Positions 37,648 through 46,747 of a DNA stretch of 64,000 bases are shown here, in pieces. The notes under the pieces are model-generated. The model made no database searches. It saw only the letters and a list, made by a program, of their open reading frames with translations, and was not told the DNA's origin. Source of the stretch: Pelobium manganitolerans. Its GTDB lineage: Bacteria > Bacteroidota > Bacteroidia > Sphingobacteriales > Sphingobacteriaceae. The first letter of the stretch is position 1, and every line of letters begins with the position of its first letter. Where the stretch lies: contig NZ_MBTA01000029.1 in NCBI RefSeq assembly GCF_003609575.1, positions 163,117 through 227,116 of the forward strand, in the 5' to 3' direction. The position numbers were made by a program, and so were the translations under genes.

Positions 37648-38982
37648 TTACGGTTTCATTTTACCCGGTTTGTCTTTGATGTCGCGTCCTAAAAAAGGAG
37701 TTACACACCTAAAACCAATTGAAGATCGTGCTGAATCTGGGTACTCGTAAGACTTTGCTGAGTTTTGAAGAAAATAACCGATATCTTTCCAAGAACCGCC
37801 TTTTACTACGCGTTTCTTGTTATAATCTGGATCACCTTTTTGTACGGCTTTGTTAAAAGATGGGTTAATTGTACTTACATAGGCAGAGGCCGCATCGTTG
37901 TAAATAGAGCTGGTCCACTCGGCAACGTTGCCCGCCATGTTGTACAAACCGTAATCGTTAGGGAAATAAGATTTCACATAAACGGTAAAGGCACCGCCGT
38001 CATCAATATAATTACCCCTGCCCGGTTTAAAGTTAGCTAGCAAACAACCTTTTGCGTTTCTGATGTAAGGACCGCCCCAAGGATAGCTGGTTGCTACACG
38101 TCCGCCACGGGCAGCGTACTCAAACTCGGCCTCGGTTGGCAAATCATAATCCAAGCGGGTAGGTAAGTTTTTAGATGTTTTGTACGATTCGTTTAAACGA
38201 GATCTCCAAACGGTAAAAGCCTTGGCCTGTTCCCAAGTTACACCAACTACCGGATAGTTTGCAAAAGACGGGTGCGAAAAGTAGCCTTTTGCCATCGGAT
38301 CATTTTGTGCGTAGGTAAAATCTGAAATCCAAACTAGGGTATCTGGATAAATGTAAGTTTCTTCTTTAACAATAAATTGGTCTCTTTCTACAGTAGGCGC
38401 GCCTTTAGTTAAGTTAGGGTCGCGCAAGGCACGGTAGTTTGCAGCTTTTTTATAGTCAACCCAAGCATAATCGTATTTCAACTGCTCAACTTTAAGTTCT
38501 TTCTTATTGAAAAACTTGTTAGAGCCAGAATAATACATCGCTTGGTCCAGTTTATCTTTCAAGGTTTTATCGCCCCAAATTCCTTTTCCAGAATTCATGG
38601 CTTTCCAATTGATGTAAGGCGTTCCCTTGCCTCCTTTACTTTTTAAGGTGAATTTTTGAGGCTTGCCCACTAAATTATAAGCAATAGAATCGCGCACCCA
38701 GTTTACAAACTGCTTGTATTCGCTGTTTGAAATCTCGGTTTCGTCCATATAAAATGCTGAAATAGTTACCTGTTTATTTTGAGGGAATTGTGAGATGGTA
38801 ACGTCTTGGTCAACCTGACCCATGATGAAAGTACCGGCTGGAATGTAAACCATCCCGTAAGGTAACTCCTGCTTCACCGTTTTAGTAGTAACCCCTACTA
38901 GTTCTCCCCTACCGTCGCCTTTACCGCAACCAGAAAGGGCTAGATATAGCAATATTACTCCTGTTATGGATAAATTTCTCAT
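37648..38982 (-). CDS. gldK: Type IX secretion/gliding lipoprotein GldK
   Basis: 444 aa from ATG 38982 (MRNLSITGVILLYLALSGCGKG, lipobox Cys 19); the open frame reaches 39147 but the 55 extra residues precede the signal peptide and are not plausible. FGE-sulfatase-like fold (SUMF1): MVYIPAGTFIMGQ, VTWEQAKAFTVW, LPTEAEFEYAARGG, NVAEWTSSIY, RVVKGGSW. Forms the periplasmic GldK/GldN ring under the outer membrane. Confidence 0.95.
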   Translation of the reverse strand: MRNLSITGVILLYLALSGCGKGDGRGELVGVTTKTVKQELPYGMVYIPAGTFIMGQVDQDVTISQFPQNKQVTISAFYMDETEISNSEYKQFVNWVRDSIAYNLVGKPQKFTLKSKGGKGTPYINWKAMNSGKGIWGDKTLKDKLDQAMYYSGSNKFFNKKELKVEQLKYDYAWVDYKKAANYRALRDPNLTKGAPTVERDQFIVKEETYIYPDTLVWISDFTYAQNDPMAKGYFSHPSFANYPVVGVTWEQAKAFTVWRSRLNESYKTSKNLPTRLDYDLPTEAEFEYAARGGRVATSYPWGGPYIRNAKGCLLANFKPGRGNYIDDGGAFTVYVKSYFPNDYGLYNMAGNVAEWTSSIYNDAASAYVSTINPSFNKAVQKGDPDYNKKRVVKGGSWKDIGYFLQNSAKSYEYPDSARSSIGFRCVTPFLGRDIKDKPGKMKP

Positions 38983-39207
38983 GTGCTCGTTAAGTTTTAT
39001 TGTGTTTTTCTTGTGTAAAAAAACGTTTCTAATATACAGAAATTCAACATTTTCAAATAAAAAAAATTTATTTAACACAAATAACATTTCGACATGGTTC
39101 CAATTTATAAAATTAAAATCTACAACCGGCGCCACAAATACCAACAAATGGGTATTTTTTCCGAATATTATTTCCTCCTAATACGGCGGTGTTTTTAATA
39201 AGGTTTC

Positions 39208-39236
39208 AAAAAAAAAGCGACTGATAAAAAGTCGCT
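39208..39236 (-). terminator. Terminator after hemD
   Basis: Stem AGCGACT/AGTCGCT with a 7-nt loop and a run of nine T on the minus strand. Confidence 0.85.
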
Positions 39237-39261
39237 GATTTATAGAATGTTTAAAAAAATG

Positions 39262-40029
39262 CTATTTAATTGATTTAATGTACTGCTCTATAGCCATCGT
39301 CATGGACGGTGCCGCGGGGGTTGGCGCAGGGATATCCAAAATTAAACCTGCATCTAAAATAGCCTGCTGCGTGGTTTGTCCAAAAGCGGCAATCCGGGTT
39401 TTATTTTGTTTAAAGTCTGGGAAGTTGGCAAATAAAGATTGTACGCTAGACGGACTAAAAAACGCAATGATATCGTAAAAAACATCTGCCAAATCAGAAA
39501 GGTCTGATACTACGGTCCTGAATAAAACGGCGGGGGTAAAATCAATTCCCTGACTTTTCAAAAATATTTCGGTGGCTTCTGCAGCAACGTCTGAGCAAGG
39601 GTATAAAAACTTTTCGGACGAATGTTTCTTTAAAACGTCGGCCAAGTCTTTAGCGGTTTGCTTGCCAAAGAATATTTTACGCTTACGGTATTGGATGTAT
39701 TTCTGGAGGTATAAGGCAATCGACTCTGATAAGCAGAAATATTTCATATCTGCCGGAACCTCGAAGCGCAACTCTTCGCATACCCTAAAGTAATGGTCTG
39801 CGGCGTTACGGCTGGTTAAAATTACTGCAGTAAAATCGGCCGGATTTATTTTGTCTTTTCTAACGTCTTTGCCCGGTACGCCCTCCACATGTATAAAAGA
39901 CCTAAAGTCTATCTTCAAGTTTAAAGACGAAGCCAAATCGTAATAAGGTGATTTTTCACTTTCTGGCTCGGGCAAGGTTACTAATACACTTTTGACTTTA
40001 GTTTTTCTCTCTTCCAAATTTACTTCCAT
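39262..40029 (-). CDS. hemD: Uroporphyrinogen-III synthase (HemD)-family protein
   Basis: 255 aa from ATG 40029 (MEVNLEERKTKVKSVLVTLPEPE), the start used by homologues; 5 nt after the DUF4271 stop. Two-lobed HemD fold; AVILTSRNAADHYF near residue 90, KFLYPCSDVAAEATEIF and IAFFSPSSVQSLF in the second lobe. Cyclises hydroxymethylbilane in tetrapyrrole synthesis, though Bacteroidota proteins of this subfamily may have another role. Confidence 0.8.
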   Translation of the reverse strand: MEVNLEERKTKVKSVLVTLPEPESEKSPYYDLASSLNLKIDFRSFIHVEGVPGKDVRKDKINPADFTAVILTSRNAADHYFRVCEELRFEVPADMKYFCLSESIALYLQKYIQYRKRKIFFGKQTAKDLADVLKKHSSEKFLYPCSDVAAEATEIFLKSQGIDFTPAVLFRTVVSDLSDLADVFYDIIAFFSPSSVQSLFANFPDFKQNKTRIAAFGQTTQQAILDAGLILDIPAPTPAAPSMTMAIEQYIKSIK

Positions 40030-40034
40030 AAACG

Positions 40035-41009
40035 CTATAAACTCATACTGATCGTTTTCACGAACAATAAAATAGGACAAATTTCAAGGGTGCAAAGATA
40101 AAGAAATAAATAAAACTTAGATAGGCGGTAGTTCAATAAAATTTTGAAGCCAAGCCTTATAGCTTGAAAACCAATTAGCAACAGAAAAGCAACACCAAAT
40201 ATCCACAAAACAGTTTCGGTTTGGTTGGTTCCAACAAAGGTTAAAACCAGCGTGGCAGGCAGCAATATAAATAAAGCATTAACATAAGTTAGGTATATAA
40301 TATTTAGATATTCTTTTGCTAGCTTTTGAACTTCAAACAAAAAACCCATGAACTTAACGGCCAATACCTTTAGACCGAAAAATACAAGAGCCGCCAAAGA
40401 AACTAGCAAAAACGCCGAGAAGCCTGCCGTGGAATTAGAAAGGTTTGCCTTGTAAATTAACAAGCAAACAAAAAGGCCAACCGTAAAAGAAAATACGATA
40501 TATAAGAATATAAAGTGCCAGGTTACTAAGATGTTTTCTTCTTTATCTATTTGATTAAGTGTGCGGTTATCAAAAAAAGCCTTAAAAAAGAGCGCTACTT
40601 CTTTAGAGAATCCGATATTAATTAAACCAAACACGGTGAGCAATAGCAACACGGCCACTAAAAACCACACTGGGTATTTATTAATTTGGTTACCTACGTT
40701 ATAGGTTGTGGCTACCTTTTTATATTTTTTTGGTGCGCTTAGCAAAAGCGGATCGGTGGTGGTGTTTTCTGCTAAAAGTTTTTCTACCCATGGGTTGGCC
40801 CTTTTAGGGTCTGGTTTAAGGTAATAATAAGTGATAGAGTCTCGGACGAAGTTTTTACGTGCCAAGGCAGCTGAATCTATGATAATGCGCGGTTTAAACG
40901 TTTGGGCTTGTGCTACCGTATCTGCAAGCAAAACAGAATCTTGTTGGGCACTGGCCAACATACAGATGCCGTTTAACAGCAAACAAAACAAGAACGTAAA
41001 TCGCTTCAT
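40035..41009 (-). CDS. DUF4271 membrane protein
   Basis: 324 aa. Signal peptide (FLFCLLLNGICMLASAQ), a 90-residue extracytoplasmic part, then about seven transmembrane helices to the C-terminus. Function unknown; adjacent to a HemD-like gene as is common in this phylum. 2 nt after the Omp85-like gene stop. Confidence 0.8.
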   Translation of the reverse strand: MKRFTFLFCLLLNGICMLASAQQDSVLLADTVAQAQTFKPRIIIDSAALARKNFVRDSITYYYLKPDPKRANPWVEKLLAENTTTDPLLLSAPKKYKKVATTYNVGNQINKYPVWFLVAVLLLLTVFGLINIGFSKEVALFFKAFFDNRTLNQIDKEENILVTWHFIFLYIVFSFTVGLFVCLLIYKANLSNSTAGFSAFLLVSLAALVFFGLKVLAVKFMGFLFEVQKLAKEYLNIIYLTYVNALFILLPATLVLTFVGTNQTETVLWIFGVAFLLLIGFQAIRLGFKILLNYRLSKFYLFLYLCTLEICPILLFVKTISMSL

Positions 41010-41011
41010 AT

Positions 41012-42727
41012 TTAAAAATAGCTGGAAATACCCAAGTGGATTTTACCTTTCTGCAAATCTAAAGGAATATTTTTCTGTTTGCCAATTGCATAGCTTAAAG
41101 AAGTAATCCCAATTTTTGTTTGAAAAGTAATGCCTGCGCCAATCCCTAATGGAAAATCTTCGTTCTCCCTATCGTTAAAATTTTGATAGATATAGGCTTG
41201 ATCGTAAAAAATATTGAGGTAAGAATTCTGTTCAACAAAATACCTCAATTCGGTAGTTTGGATGGAGAACGTGTTTACGCTTAACGATTGTTCGTCAAAT
41301 CCGCGCAAGCTTTTGGCGCCCCCAATCCGGAAGGCTTCGTTTTCGAAAATGCTTTTGCCACTTAGCCATGCCGTATTATTCCGTGCAAAAAATACGCTGC
41401 GCTCCCCAAGTTTCAGATAATACTTTAAATCTGCCTGCAGTTTAAATTGCTGGTTTTTTGTTTTTTCGAAATAATCTGAAGGATTAAAATTTTGAGAAGC
41501 CGTGATTTTCCGCTGTCCGATGGAGGTTTGTAGGTTAAAGTCAAATCCTTTCATAGGAACCAGCTTTTGATCTACCTTTAAATAAGCGAGTGCCAATCCG
41601 TAAAAAGCAGAGCTGATGTTTGCGTTCCTCGGGATAGTTTGAAACTGCTGTTCGCCAACTTGGTTGCCATTAAATTTTTCGACAAAAAAGCTAAGGGTTT
41701 TATTAATGTTTAAACTATAATCAAATGCCAGTTTGGTGCTTAAATTCAGAAAACTGGTATCGCGTTTAAACAGCTGGAAGTTTGCACGGATGCCCAATTG
41801 GCTTCTAAACAAACAAGGATAAATAAAGCCCAAGTTGAGCTCTTGCGATTGCGAGGGCAAGCCACGATAGTTGAAATCAAGTGTTTCACCATTTTGGAGC
41901 GCGTTTTTCAGATTCAGCTTAAAATCACCACTCAATTGCAATTTCCCCGATTGCGGGTTGGGCAAAAAACCAACTACGCCATCAAACTGATTGGCATTTT
42001 GTTTATCCATAAATAGGTTAAACTTGGCGCTGTTGCCACTAAACACAACTTCGGGAGGCTTTGGAAGGGCAATAAAAGGCAAATCGCGCAAACGCTTTTC
42101 AATATTTTGCACTCTGCTTTCGTTATAGGGTTCATTTTTCCGCAAACCTAAATAGGTGCTTAAAAAAGCCTGACTTAATTTTGCAGAACCTACGCTACGT
42201 AGGGTATCAATTAAAATTTCTTTACCCGGCGATACAAAAATCTGCGCAGAAAGCTGTCCTTCTTTTTCTTGAAGACTGTCCAACCAAACCTGCGCAAACG
42301 GAAAACCGTTGTTTTGGTAGTAGTTTAAAACATTATGCCTAAGCTTCTGCAACTGCATCAACGTGATTTTCTCTTGTTTAGCTCGCCACGCTAAAGCGGA
42401 AAATAAAGCATTTGGCAAGTTTCCGTTTTGCAAATGCAAATCATCTTGCTTTTCCCCTGCAATAACAAACGCCTTTAAGCTGTCGTTTTTTAGATCCATT
42501 TTTTCTACATAGGCCTCAAAATATCCGTTTAGCCTCAGTTGCTGCAATTGCGCATTTAATTCCGTTAATGCCTTTGTTGAGTCGGGAAAAGTTTGGGTAA
42601 AAGCTTTTTTATACTGTGGCAGTCCGTCTATCTGCAATACAGTTTTTTTCTCTTGCCCAAAAACTAACTGTACCGTTGCTATCGAAAATACGAGAAAAAG
42701 AGACCAACGCATTAACAAAGGAAACAA
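41012..42727 (-). CDS. Omp85/TamA-like outer-membrane protein
   Basis: 571 aa with signal peptide, two or three POTRA-like units (residues about 25-240), then a beta-barrel. The Omp85 hallmark loop motif is present as GGAKSLRGFDEQSL (RGF) near residue 480, and the C-terminus ends in LGISSYF with the terminal aromatic. Probably inserts or exports surface proteins, or is a passenger-less barrel. First gene of the transcript with DUF4271 and hemD. Confidence 0.8.
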   Translation of the reverse strand: MFPLLMRWSLFLVFSIATVQLVFGQEKKTVLQIDGLPQYKKAFTQTFPDSTKALTELNAQLQQLRLNGYFEAYVEKMDLKNDSLKAFVIAGEKQDDLHLQNGNLPNALFSALAWRAKQEKITLMQLQKLRHNVLNYYQNNGFPFAQVWLDSLQEKEGQLSAQIFVSPGKEILIDTLRSVGSAKLSQAFLSTYLGLRKNEPYNESRVQNIEKRLRDLPFIALPKPPEVVFSGNSAKFNLFMDKQNANQFDGVVGFLPNPQSGKLQLSGDFKLNLKNALQNGETLDFNYRGLPSQSQELNLGFIYPCLFRSQLGIRANFQLFKRDTSFLNLSTKLAFDYSLNINKTLSFFVEKFNGNQVGEQQFQTIPRNANISSAFYGLALAYLKVDQKLVPMKGFDFNLQTSIGQRKITASQNFNPSDYFEKTKNQQFKLQADLKYYLKLGERSVFFARNNTAWLSGKSIFENEAFRIGGAKSLRGFDEQSLSVNTFSIQTTELRYFVEQNSYLNIFYDQAYIYQNFNDRENEDFPLGIGAGITFQTKIGITSLSYAIGKQKNIPLDLQKGKIHLGISSYF

Positions 42728-42863
42728 TTATTTCAATGAATTATCAAATGTATATCATATGCCAAGGCACCTGCTAGTATATAATCTTTCTAAACGCTTT
42801 TAGGCATCCCATTTGCACCATTTAGACTTTAAAACAAATATTCACTTCTAAATAAACAGCAAG

Positions 42864-43403
42864 ATGAAAAGAATATCAGACCAAATGGAAGATTTGCTAA
42901 ACCGCCAAATGACCCGCGAAGCCTATCAAGCGCAGGTTTATCTGGCTTACGGTGCTTGGGCAGAAGCAAACAGTTTTCCGGGGATAGCAACTTTCTTATA
43001 CGGACATATGCAGGAAGAACGCGAGCACATGTTCAAAATTTTAAAATATATTTTGGACCGGGGCGGCGAAGTAAAAGTAGAGGCTTTAAACGCCGCGCCG
43101 GCCTGCCCTACTAATATTGGCGACTGCCTGCAACATATTCTGCAGCACGAGATAGAGAACTCTAAACAAATTGATAAAATTGTAAGGCTTGCGCATGATG
43201 AAAGCGATTGGGCTACTTTTAACTTCGGTCAGTGGTTTGTTCAAGAACAAATTGAAGAAGAAACTTTAATTAATGGTGTTATTGATAAATACAATTTGGC
43301 ATCAACCCAGATTGGTGGTAACCATAATTTATACGAGTTTGATAAAGACTTGGCTTCCGCATCGCAAGAAGCAACCACCGCACGCGACGAAACTTTAGAA
43401 TAA
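42864..43403 (+). CDS. Ferritin
   Basis: 179 aa iron-storage protein. Four-helix bundle with diiron ligands: glutamate in the first helix (EAYQAQVYLAYGAWAE), HMQEEREHM in helix B, and FVQEQIEEETLI in helix D. Standalone; a good terminator follows. Confidence 0.92.
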   Translation: MKRISDQMEDLLNRQMTREAYQAQVYLAYGAWAEANSFPGIATFLYGHMQEEREHMFKILKYILDRGGEVKVEALNAAPACPTNIGDCLQHILQHEIENSKQIDKIVRLAHDESDWATFNFGQWFVQEQIEEETLINGVIDKYNLASTQIGGNHNLYEFDKDLASASQEATTARDETLE

Positions 43404-43415
43404 GTTGATCATAAA

Positions 43416-43436
43416 GCGGGCGAAAGCCCGTTTTTT
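43416..43436 (+). terminator. Terminator after the ferritin gene
   Basis: Stem CGGGC/GCCCG with GAAA tetraloop, six T. Confidence 0.85.
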
Positions 43437-43454
43437 AATATTAGATTGGTTTTT

Positions 43455-43462
43455 TATATTTG
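43455..43462 (+). promoter_or_regulatory. -7 promoter element (TATATTTG) of the 43-aa membrane protein
   Basis: TAnnTTTG match ending 3 nt before ATG 43466. Confidence 0.55.
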
Positions 43463-43465
43463 AGT

Positions 43466-43597
43466 ATGAATGTTAAAAGCACGCAACATCTTGCGTCAAA
43501 AGCGGACCTTGCACACGCCAAAACAGATATGATTAAGTGGTTTGTAAGTCTGTTTATTACTTTGGCTTTAATGGTAATCGGCCTTTATTTTAAATAG
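43466..43597 (+). CDS. Small single-pass membrane protein (43 aa)
   Basis: Reads MNVKSTQHLASKADLAHAKT, then DMIKW and one hydrophobic helix ending GLYFK. The KADLAxxKTDMIKW pattern before the helix recalls the C-terminal anchor of DUF1640/CCDC90-like coiled-coil membrane proteins, here reduced to the anchor. It has its own near-consensus promoter. Its stop is 27 nt before hemW. Function unknown. Confidence 0.6.
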   Translation: MNVKSTQHLASKADLAHAKTDMIKWFVSLFITLALMVIGLYFK

Positions 43598-43612
43598 GTT
43601 TAAGCAATTTCT

Positions 43613-43620
43613 TAGCTTTG
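43613..43620 (+). promoter_or_regulatory. -7 promoter element (TAGCTTTG) of hemW
   Basis: TAnnTTTG match ending 4 nt before ATG 43625. Confidence 0.55.
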
Positions 43621-43624
43621 CCGC

Positions 43625-44764
43625 ATGGCCGGCATTTATATACACATCCCTTTTTGCAAACAAGCTTGCCATTACTGCGATTTCCATTTTATCACTTCTT
43701 TAAAACGCAAAACAGAACTTCTAGATAGCGTCCGCAAAGAAATTAGCCTCCAAAAAAACTACCTCCAAAACCAAACCGTAGAAACCATTTATTTTGGTGG
43801 CGGAACCCCCTCTTTGCTTAGCGCAGATGAAATAAAAAGTTTATTAAGCGATATTTACTCGGCCTTTAATGTTTCCGGAAATCCAGAAGCTACTTTAGAG
43901 GCCAATCCCGATGATTTAAACGCCGTTAAGCTGAAAGAACTACACAACGCCGGGATAAACCGATTAAGTATAGGTGTGCAATCTTTTTTTGATGAAGATT
44001 TAGTTTGGATGAACCGGGCGCATAAAGCGCAGGAGGCAGAAGCATCTATCAAACGCGCACAAGACATCGGGATTGAAAACATTAGCGTCGATTTGATTTA
44101 TGGATTCCCTTTGCTGAGCGATGAGAAATGGCAACATAACATCCAAAAGCTCATCAACTTTGAGGTGCCGCATATCTCTAGCTACAGCATGACGGTAGAG
44201 GCACGTACAGCACTGGCCAATTTTATCCGAAAAAAACAACAAAAAGCAATGGACGATGCGCAAAGCGCGCAACAGTTTAGCTATTTAATAGACGCGCTTA
44301 AGCAAGCGGGTTTTGAGCATTACGAAATTTCTAATTTTGCCAAGCCCGAACGCTATTCGCAACATAATACCAATTATTGGCTCGGCGTGCATTACTTGGG
44401 CTTAGGCCCTTCGGCACATTCTTTTAACGGCACTAGCCGGCAGTGGAACGTGGCAAACAATGCGCAATATCTATCGGCCATAGCCGAAAACAAAATTCCT
44501 TTTGAATTAGAACTGTTGAGCAAAGCGGATGTGTTTAATGAATATGTGATGACTAGCTTGCGCACCCAATGGGGATTAGATTTGCAAAAAATAACCGCTG
44601 ACTTTGGCAAAGCGGCAAAAGACAATTTATTGGCTGTGGCCGATGAATACCGGCAAAAAAACTGGCTGTTAATTGATGAAGATAAAGTAAAGCTAAGTGC
44701 CGAAGGAAAGCTTTACGCAGATTTAATTGCTTCGGAATTATTTATAACGGAAGATGGATTTTAA
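43625..44764 (+). CDS. hemW: HemW-like radical SAM protein
   Basis: 379 aa. Radical SAM cluster CKQACHYCDF near residue 11, GGGTPSLL and IGVQSF motifs, and the HemN C-terminal domain. HemW binds heme and acts in heme delivery; it lacks the longer N-terminus of true oxygen-independent coproporphyrinogen oxidase HemN. Its end overlaps the SDR start by 11 nt. Confidence 0.93.
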   Translation: MAGIYIHIPFCKQACHYCDFHFITSLKRKTELLDSVRKEISLQKNYLQNQTVETIYFGGGTPSLLSADEIKSLLSDIYSAFNVSGNPEATLEANPDDLNAVKLKELHNAGINRLSIGVQSFFDEDLVWMNRAHKAQEAEASIKRAQDIGIENISVDLIYGFPLLSDEKWQHNIQKLINFEVPHISSYSMTVEARTALANFIRKKQQKAMDDAQSAQQFSYLIDALKQAGFEHYEISNFAKPERYSQHNTNYWLGVHYLGLGPSAHSFNGTSRQWNVANNAQYLSAIAENKIPFELELLSKADVFNEYVMTSLRTQWGLDLQKITADFGKAAKDNLLAVADEYRQKNWLLIDEDKVKLSAEGKLYADLIASELFITEDGF

Positions 44765-45551
44765 AAATAAAATTGTTTGGATCACGGGCGCTTCATCTGG
44801 CATTGGCGAAGCTTTGGTGTATTTGCTAAATGAGCAGGGCGCCAAACTGATTATATCCTCGCGTCGCTCCGGCGCTCTGTACGAGGTCAAGCAACGCTGC
44901 CGCAAAAACCCGCTAGACGTGCACGTTTTACCTTTAGATTTAGCGCAAGCGGACACTTTAACTGCTAAAGCCGAAAACGCCTGGCGCATTTATGGCGCCA
45001 TAGACATTTTAATTAATGCCGGTGGCATCAGTCAGCGCGGCACCGTGCTAGAAACTGCCGCAACCGTAGAACAGCAGATTATGAACGTAAACTTTTGGGG
45101 CACGGTAAACCTTAGCAAAGCTATTTTGCCCAAAATGCTGCAACGCAAACAAGGGAATTTAGTAGTGATTAGCTCGGTAGTTGGAAAATTCGGAACGCAG
45201 TTCCGCAGCACCTATTCGGCATCAAAACATGCTTTACATGGATACTTTGATAGCCTACGTTGCGAAGTTTATGACCAAGGCGTTTCTGTAAACATCATTT
45301 GCCCCGGTTTTGTAAAAACTAACGTGACTATAAATTCTTTAACAGCGCAGGGAGAAAAACACAACCACATGGACGAAGGCCAAGAAAACGGCATAAGCGC
45401 CACCCAATGCGCCCATGAAATATTAAAGTCCGTTGCCAAAAACAAAGAGGAAACCTTAATTGGTGGAAAAGAAACTTACGGCGTTTATTTGAAACGTTTT
45501 TTTCCGGGCTATTTTTCTAAAATGATTCGAAAACGGAAAGTGGTTGGTTAG
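44754..45551 (+). CDS. Short-chain dehydrogenase/reductase
   Basis: 265 aa. TGASSGIG nucleotide-binding motif near residue 11, INAGG, catalytic Ser and YSASK. Close to the DHRS7-like group of classical SDRs (ICPGFVKTNVT). Substrate unknown. Overlaps hemW by 11 nt. Confidence 0.9.
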   Translation: MDFKNKIVWITGASSGIGEALVYLLNEQGAKLIISSRRSGALYEVKQRCRKNPLDVHVLPLDLAQADTLTAKAENAWRIYGAIDILINAGGISQRGTVLETAATVEQQIMNVNFWGTVNLSKAILPKMLQRKQGNLVVISSVVGKFGTQFRSTYSASKHALHGYFDSLRCEVYDQGVSVNIICPGFVKTNVTINSLTAQGEKHNHMDEGQENGISATQCAHEILKSVAKNKEETLIGGKETYGVYLKRFFPGYFSKMIRKRKVVG

Positions 45552-45653
45552 GGATTAGTTGGTTAGTTGTTAGTTTATTGGGAGTTTTTTTTGGTCAAGT
45601 CTATGAATTACAAATCAACATTGCGCTTTTATCCCATCTTATCTCCCTCTCCT
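45552..45653. repeat. Degenerate GGTTAG-rich spacer
   Basis: Right after the SDR stop is a run of imperfect GGTTAGTTGTTAG units. An apparent 60-codon frame here (45567-45749) overlaps the CDF gene and has no start signal, so I treat the stretch as non-coding. Confidence 0.4.
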
Positions 45654-46583
45654 TTAGAGATGGATGGGGCGAGGCTCCCTTTTTACGAAATTTGCCTCGA
45701 TAAAAATCTGCTTAATCATCGGGATTTCCGATTTGATGCGGTTTTCTAAACGCTGGATCACTTTAGCAAGTTCGGATGCGCGCAGGTGTTCTTTAAACTG
45801 AATATCAAGTGCCAACAAAACTTCATCTGGCCCTAATTGCATGGTTAAAGGCGGACGTAGCTGCTCAACATCTTCATCTGCATTTACCAACTGCTTCACG
45901 CGTTCAATTTGCGCTTTGTTTGCGCTTTCGCCAATCAATAAATTGCGACTTTCAATAACCAAAGCTATCGCTACAAAAGCCAGTAGAACTCCAATTAAAA
46001 TAGAGGCAAGGCCATCAATACGCGGATCATTAAAATAGTGGCTTAAAAAAACGCCGGCACCGGCCAATAACAAACCGCATAAAGCGGCGCCATCCTCATA
46101 AATCACCACAAAAAGAGAAGGGTCTTTGCTTTGCCTCAATTTGCTAAAAAACTGCCCTTTGCCTTCTAACTTTAGAAACCCGCGAATAGCTACGATAAAA
46201 GATGCGCCCTCAAACAATATGGCAATGCAAAGCACTACGTAATTCCACAGCGGATCGGTTAAAGTTTCAGGGTTTTTAATGTGCAGCACGCCTTCATAAA
46301 CAGACATGCCTCCGCCCAAACCGAAAATTAAAACGGCCACAATTAAGGACCAAAAATACAACTCTTGCCCGTGCCCAAATGGATGGTTTTCATCTGCCGG
46401 GCGCCGACTCCGTTTTATGCCTACCAACAATAAAATTTGATTGCCAGAATCTACAGCACTATGGATTCCTTCTGATAGCATAGAAGAACTGCCGGTAATG
46501 GTTGCGGCAATAAATTTGATGATGGCAATGCCAATGTTTGCGGCTAAAGCCGCGTAAATGGAAACTTTGGAGCTGGAGGTCAT
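45654..46583 (-). CDS. Cation diffusion facilitator transporter
   Basis: 309 aa, six predicted membrane helices. Metal-site motifs: HSAVDSGNQ in helix 2 and a second acidic pair in helix 5 (DPRIDGLASI); HPFGHGQE in the loop. C-terminal cytoplasmic domain present. Probably exports Zn2+, Co2+, Fe2+ or Mn2+; the metal is not predictable. Confidence 0.92.
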   Translation of the reverse strand: MTSSSKVSIYAALAANIGIAIIKFIAATITGSSSMLSEGIHSAVDSGNQILLLVGIKRSRRPADENHPFGHGQELYFWSLIVAVLIFGLGGGMSVYEGVLHIKNPETLTDPLWNYVVLCIAILFEGASFIVAIRGFLKLEGKGQFFSKLRQSKDPSLFVVIYEDGAALCGLLLAGAGVFLSHYFNDPRIDGLASILIGVLLAFVAIALVIESRNLLIGESANKAQIERVKQLVNADEDVEQLRPPLTMQLGPDEVLLALDIQFKEHLRASELAKVIQRLENRIKSEIPMIKQIFIEANFVKREPRPIHL

Positions 46584-46747
46584 GGCATTATTTTAACACA
46601 TGCAATGCCAGTTTGCCTCAAGATTCAAAAGATTATGCTTTTCAACAAGCTGCTAAACGTTTAATCAGTACGAAATTGCAGGCCTGATGCAGTTGTACCC
46701 CGAAATGATTTTTAAAATCGGGAAGTGTGTTGATTTTAAGCAAAAGT

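Noticed and set aside
38983..39147. N-terminal extension of gldK
   Set aside because: Would put 55 residues before a clear lipoprotein signal peptide.
38966..39181. Plus-strand frame upstream of gldK
   Set aside because: AT-rich low-complexity translation antisense to the gldK leader; no start signal.
45567..45749. 60-codon frame after the SDR gene
   Set aside because: Overlaps the 3' end of the CDF gene, lies in low-complexity spacer, no promoter or family resemblance.
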